From Dehalococcoidales bacterium (lineage in GTDB: Bacteria; Chloroflexota; Dehalococcoidia; Dehalococcoidales; JAQTRN01), in the NCBI GenBank assembly GCA_028711795.1, contig JAQTRN010000027.1, positions 1-9,141 on the forward strand: a DNA stretch of 9,141 bases, in the 5' to 3' direction. The translations under genes and the position numbers were made by a program. This document shows, one piece after another, positions 6,648 to 9,141 of this stretch. A model generated the notes under the pieces. It had not been told where the DNA came from and searched no databases. It saw nothing but the letters and a program-made list of their open reading frames with translations. The stretch's first letter is position 1. The number at the start of each line of letters is the position of its first letter.

Positions 6648-6676
6648 TCCTGCCTCCCCGGGACAGCAGTCTCCAC

Positions 6677-6705
6677 ATTCTAGTCCAGAATAATCAGACA
6701 GACAA
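6677..6705 (-). promoter_or_regulatory. Candidate sigma-70 promoter of the K+ channel gene
   Basis: On the minus strand TTGTCT (6700-6705) and TAGAAT (6677-6682) have a 17-bp spacer. The predicted start near 6670 leaves a short leader with the GGGGAGG ribosome binding site. It probably drives the channel and phosphodiesterase-like genes together. Confidence 0.55.
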
Positions 6706-6833
6706 GACGTCGTTATTCTATCACAGAAGCTGGCAAGGTGTGCGGTCGACCCGATAATCGCTAGCTTACGTGGGCTCCAGACGAAGATAGCAGCAATGGA
6801 GCTCTCTCAGGCGCACCTTTTTGCGGCACTCCG

Positions 6834-7685
6834 CTATTTGACGTTCTGGGAGATAAAGGCACTCACCTGATTGATCGGTATCGCCAGGTTAATATCTTCG
6901 AAGTCCTGGCGTGGTGGTGTAATCCCCGCGGTGAGAATACCTATCATCCGACCACTTAATGTGACCAGACAACCGCCGCTACTGCCGGGATTGATCGGGC
7001 TATCGGTTTGAATATAGTCAGAACCGGAATATGTCCGTAAGGCGGAAACAATACCGATAGTAAACGTTGCCGGGCCCGGAAGATCTGTGCCCAGAGGGAA
7101 ACCGCCGGTCATGACAGGCTCGCCTACCACGACGTCGGCCATCGTACCCAGGGACATTACGGGAAAATCGGCACGGCTGGTAGTGAGTTTGATAATAGCC
7201 AGGTCCTGATTCGCATCAGACGCCACCACGGTAGCATCGAGGGTTGTCCCGTCCTTGAGGGTTACCTTGATACTCTGCCCGCCTTCGATGACGTGAGCGT
7301 TAGTGATGACGTAGCCGCGGTTATCAATTATGGAGCCGGAGCCCGAATCCAGACCACCGGCCACAGTCACATCAATTCTAACGATCGCCGGTTCTACCCG
7401 GGGGACAACACTGGCGAATGAGCCCGCAGAAACAGTCGAGTCCCCAGAAGGCCCCAGCGATCCGGTAACATTACCGACGTCGAGCGTCTGCCCGCTAGAC
7501 AGCGTCAGGACCAGATGTCCGTTACTATTAATTGAGGCATTGGTGATACCCACACCAACTTCCCCGGCTGGTCCTTGAGGCCCCGCAGGGCCCCGGGCTC
7601 CACCGGTACCGACGCAGCCGGCCATTATCAAAACGATAATCGCCACCACAACGAGTGCCCCGGTCAATTTACTCAATATTCTCAT
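6834..7685 (-). CDS. Collagen-like HtrA-type (S1C) serine protease lipoprotein
   Basis: A 283-residue exported protein. The signal peptide ends MAGC (C24 lipidated). A short collagen-like stalk follows: Gly-X-Y triplets from G29 to G44 (GARGPAGPQGPAGEVG). Then comes a module, ITNASINSNGHLVLTLSSG (47-65) to GNVTGSLGPSG, of the kind found between collagen-like segments. A trypsin-like HtrA/DegP catalytic domain occupies about 90-283. The triad is visible: H131 in TNAHVI, D161 in NQDLAIIKL, and S236 in NPGSSGG. There is no PDZ domain, and the protein ends after the protease fold, so it is shorter than typical DegP/DegQ. Start: ATG with AAGGGGGG (7693-7700) 7 nt upstream. It is divergent from the gene at 7842. 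Likely role: envelope protein quality control or processing; substrates unknown. Confidence 0.9.
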   Translation of the reverse strand: MRILSKLTGALVVVAIIVLIMAGCVGTGGARGPAGPQGPAGEVGVGITNASINSNGHLVLTLSSGQTLDVGNVTGSLGPSGDSTVSAGSFASVVPRVEPAIVRIDVTVAGGLDSGSGSIIDNRGYVITNAHVIEGGQSIKVTLKDGTTLDATVVASDANQDLAIIKLTTSRADFPVMSLGTMADVVVGEPVMTGGFPLGTDLPGPATFTIGIVSALRTYSGSDYIQTDSPINPGSSGGCLVTLSGRMIGILTAGITPPRQDFEDINLAIPINQVSAFISQNVK

Positions 7686-7720
7686 ACGCCTGCCCCCCTT
7701 TCATACTGTTACCTACTTCC

Positions 7721-7726
7721 ATTCTA
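7721..7726 (-). promoter_or_regulatory. Possible -10 box of the protease gene
   Basis: On the minus strand TAGAAT lies about 36 bp before the ATG, giving a leader of plausible length that includes the G-rich ribosome binding site. No good -35 hexamer is seen at 16-18 bp, so this is weak. The same hexamer forms the -10 box of the channel promoter. Confidence 0.25.
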
Positions 7727-7768
7727 TTCCCCAAACTAAATGACCGCTACCCCAGCACCGAAATACTC

Positions 7769-7797
7769 TTGAATATTCGACATGAACAGTCTATCCT
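7769..7797 (+). promoter_or_regulatory. Candidate promoter of the four-TM protein gene
   Basis: TTGAAT (7769-7774) and TATCCT (7792-7797) are separated by 17 bp on the plus strand. The predicted start near 7804 precedes GGAGG (7826-7830) and the GTG at 7842. Each hexamer matches consensus at 4 of 6 positions. Confidence 0.4.
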
Positions 7798-7841
7798 GAG
7801 AGAGGAATGGACTAACCGCCTGATCGGAGGATAGTTTCAAA

Positions 7842-9017
7842 GTGAGCGTCTTTAAAAGGGTGATGCTTGGCCTGCTGAGTTTCTTGCTTATCCTGCCGCT
7901 ATGCCTCTTCGGGCCCGTCTTGACTGTGAACAGCACGGCGCTGAGCCCTGAATTCGTCACTACGGAGCTAAACAAGCTCGATATGACCGCGCTGGTAAAT
8001 GAGATTACTAGCCAGTCACCTCCTGACCCTAATCTCCCACCGGAGTTGTGGTCGCCCGCAATCATCGCCAAAGTTGAGCCATTAATCAAAGAGAAGATGG
8101 GAATAGCTATCCACTCTGTCTATGATTACCTGCTGGGGAAGACGGCCAACCCGAACCTGGCCCAAATACTCGGCGATTCCATCCTGAACAAAGACTTGAT
8201 TACTACAGTAGCTAACGAGATTGACATTACCACCTCGGTCGGAGATTTCCTGAAGCAAAAGATAAACGAACAGGCCCCGCCGGAACAAAAGTATCTAGTA
8301 AACTATATCGATAGCGCTATCCTCAAACTTGAACCCTGGGCAATGGAACAGATTGCCATAGCCGCTGACCCCGTAGTAGCCTATTTATTGGGCAGAAGAC
8401 AGAGCCTGAATGTGGTCATTTCGCTGGGACCGGCCATCACCATTGTGGAAGACACTATGAGACAGGCATTCCTAGCGTCCCCACCCCCAGAGCTAGCCAA
8501 TTTGCCACCGAACACACTGGAACAGCATTTTAACCAGGATTTCCGCCAGGCAACCCAGAATATCCCATCGTCTGTGAGTTTAGATGAGACAGCGCTTCGC
8601 GACCTGTCCCGGGAGATCGCTACCGTGATACAGGAAGCCGAAAGAAGGCTTACCGAAGCCAGACAATATGTCGGCTACTTCCGTTCAGGCTATATCCTGC
8701 TAATTGTCCTGATAGCGCTGTTGATACTGGGCATCATCCTGGTCAGCCATCAGATAAACACCTCCGCCATCATACTGGGCATTATTTTTCTGGTTGGCGG
8801 CGCTATCCAGATGGCCGGCTTTTTCCTGACGAAGAATTTCATATCCGGGCAGTTACCACCCTCCCCGGATATGCCAGCGGCCCTCTGGCCATGGCTGCCA
8901 CAGGTATTCAACGACGCTCTGAAACCGCTGCTGATATTCGGAATCGGCCTGCTGGTCATGGGGGTAGTCCTGGTGGTGTTCTCCCTGGTCTATAAACCCC
9001 ACCCAGCTTCAGCCTGA
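7842..9017 (+). CDS. Membrane protein of unknown function with duplicated ectodomain
   Basis: A 391-residue protein whose family I do not recognise. An N-terminal hydrophobic segment (about 9-29, uncleaved anchor or signal) leads to a large, mostly helical extracytoplasmic region (30-280). Three TM segments follow (about 283-302, 307-329, 361-384) and a short cytoplasmic tail. The ectodomain holds an internal repeat with a constant offset of 85 residues: K77/K162, E79-P80/E164-P165, E84/E169, I88-A89/I173-A174 and YLLG 96-99/181-184. A short helix (252-280) rich in charged residues may be coiled coil. The GTG start has GGAGG (7826-7830) 11 nt upstream, slightly long. An alternative ATG at 7863 would shorten the N-terminus by seven residues. 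It is divergent from the protease and followed by gatC with a 51-bp gap, so it is probably its own transcription unit. No catalytic motif is visible. Confidence 0.82.
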   Translation: MSVFKRVMLGLLSFLLILPLCLFGPVLTVNSTALSPEFVTTELNKLDMTALVNEITSQSPPDPNLPPELWSPAIIAKVEPLIKEKMGIAIHSVYDYLLGKTANPNLAQILGDSILNKDLITTVANEIDITTSVGDFLKQKINEQAPPEQKYLVNYIDSAILKLEPWAMEQIAIAADPVVAYLLGRRQSLNVVISLGPAITIVEDTMRQAFLASPPPELANLPPNTLEQHFNQDFRQATQNIPSSVSLDETALRDLSREIATVIQEAERRLTEARQYVGYFRSGYILLIVLIALLILGIILVSHQINTSAIILGIIFLVGGAIQMAGFFLTKNFISGQLPPSPDMPAALWPWLPQVFNDALKPLLIFGIGLLVMGVVLVVFSLVYKPHPASA

Positions 9018-9054
9018 GACGGTCGCTCCGGTTGCTCACCGTCAACTGGCGGTG
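9018..9054 (+). repeat. Mutually exclusive inverted repeats between the membrane protein and gatC
   Basis: GACGGT (9018-9023) pairs with ACCGTC (9038-9043), starting right after the stop codon at 9015-9017. Alternatively CACCG (9037-9041) pairs with CGGTG (9050-9054). Both use the same ACCG. No T tract follows, so neither is a classic terminator. They overlap the likely gatC -35/-10 region. Confidence 0.4.
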
Positions 9055-9061
9055 GTATAAT
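9032..9061 (+). promoter_or_regulatory. Candidate gatC promoter giving a leaderless transcript
   Basis: A perfect -10 hexamer TATAAT (9056-9061) lies 18 bp after TTGCTC (9032-9037). Transcription would begin at about 9068-9069, on the ATG at 9069. A second in-frame ATG at 9060 overlaps the -10 box and would lie upstream of that start point. Confidence 0.55.
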
Positions 9062-9068
9062 GGCCGAC

Positions 9069-9141
9069 ATGAAACTAAGTCGTGAAGAAGTATTGCATGT
9101 TGCCCTGCTGGCGCGGCTGGGGTTAAGAGATCGGAAGAGCA
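9069..9141 (+). CDS. gatC: GatC subunit of Asp/Glu-tRNA amidotransferase, 5' end only
   Basis: The reading frame begins MKLSREEVLHVALLARLGL, the characteristic N-terminus of GatC. This is the small subunit of the GatCAB complex, which converts Glu-tRNA(Gln) to Gln-tRNA(Gln) (and Asp-tRNA(Asn) to Asn-tRNA(Asn)) in the cytoplasm; GatC links GatA and GatB. About 19 of the usual 95 or so residues are present before the contig end. Translation after L19 (RDRKS) departs from the expected S/T followed by acidic residues, because the last 14 bases match a sequencing adapter. An in-frame ATG at 9060 would add MAD, but the family pattern and the -10 box favour 9069. Confidence 0.85.
   Translation, partial: MKLSREEVLHVALLARLGLRDRKS
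9128..9141 (+). other. Illumina TruSeq adapter remnant at the contig end
   Basis: The final 14 bases, AGATCGGAAGAGCA, are identical to the start of the common Illumina read-through adapter. They break the GatC protein exactly where conservation should continue. They are best read as untrimmed adapter rather than genome. Confidence 0.93.

Noticed and set aside
6823..6834. GCGG-CACT-CCGC hairpin as terminator of the protease gene
   Set aside because: The stem is 4 bp, overlaps the stop codon, and on the minus strand is followed by A residues, not T.

Overview
The window reads as chromosomal DNA of an uncultured bacterium. The gene set (class IIIb cyclase with CHASE2, FecR-domain lipoproteins, a collagen-like HtrA lipoprotein, GatC), the roughly 50% GC and the frequent GTG starts suggest a Chloroflexota/Dehalococcoidia-like genome. 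That placement is an inference from gene style, not a phylogenetic result. There are no tRNA, rRNA, CRISPR or mobile elements. The last 14 bases match the start of the Illumina TruSeq adapter, so the true genomic sequence probably ends at about 9127.

Layout: (1) The 5' end of an unrecognised minus-strand gene (1-71), divergent from a plus-strand FecR-domain lipoprotein (277-1404). (2) Five minus-strand genes, read from right to left: a collagen-like/HtrA-type protease lipoprotein (6834-7685), a two-TM potassium channel with RCK domains (5643-6647), a metallo-beta-lactamase-fold protein resembling class II cyclic-nucleotide phosphodiesterases (4826-5593), a second FecR-domain lipoprotein (3419-4594) and a CHASE2-class III adenylate cyclase (1431-3275). 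(3) A plus-strand four-TM protein of unknown function (7842-9017). (4) The first codons of gatC (from 9069), cut by the contig end.

The most interesting part is 277-5593. A CHASE2 adenylate cyclase lies between two homologous FecR-domain lipoproteins, and a probable cAMP-degrading enzyme sits just upstream, co-directional with a K+ channel. This looks like a compact second-messenger module: envelope sensors, a cAMP producer, a possible cAMP remover and an ion channel. The second FecR gene has a near-perfect sigma-70 promoter (TTGACA-17-TATACT). Around it lie two identical 10-bp direct repeats 31 bp apart, a 15-bp palindrome just upstream of the -35 box, and a roughly 120-nt leader with overlapping inverted repeats. 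This is a strong candidate for a regulated control region.

Two genes (cyclase and gatC) have -10-like hexamers 5-7 nt before their start codons, which suggests leaderless transcripts. No intergenic stretch is longer than 300 bases.
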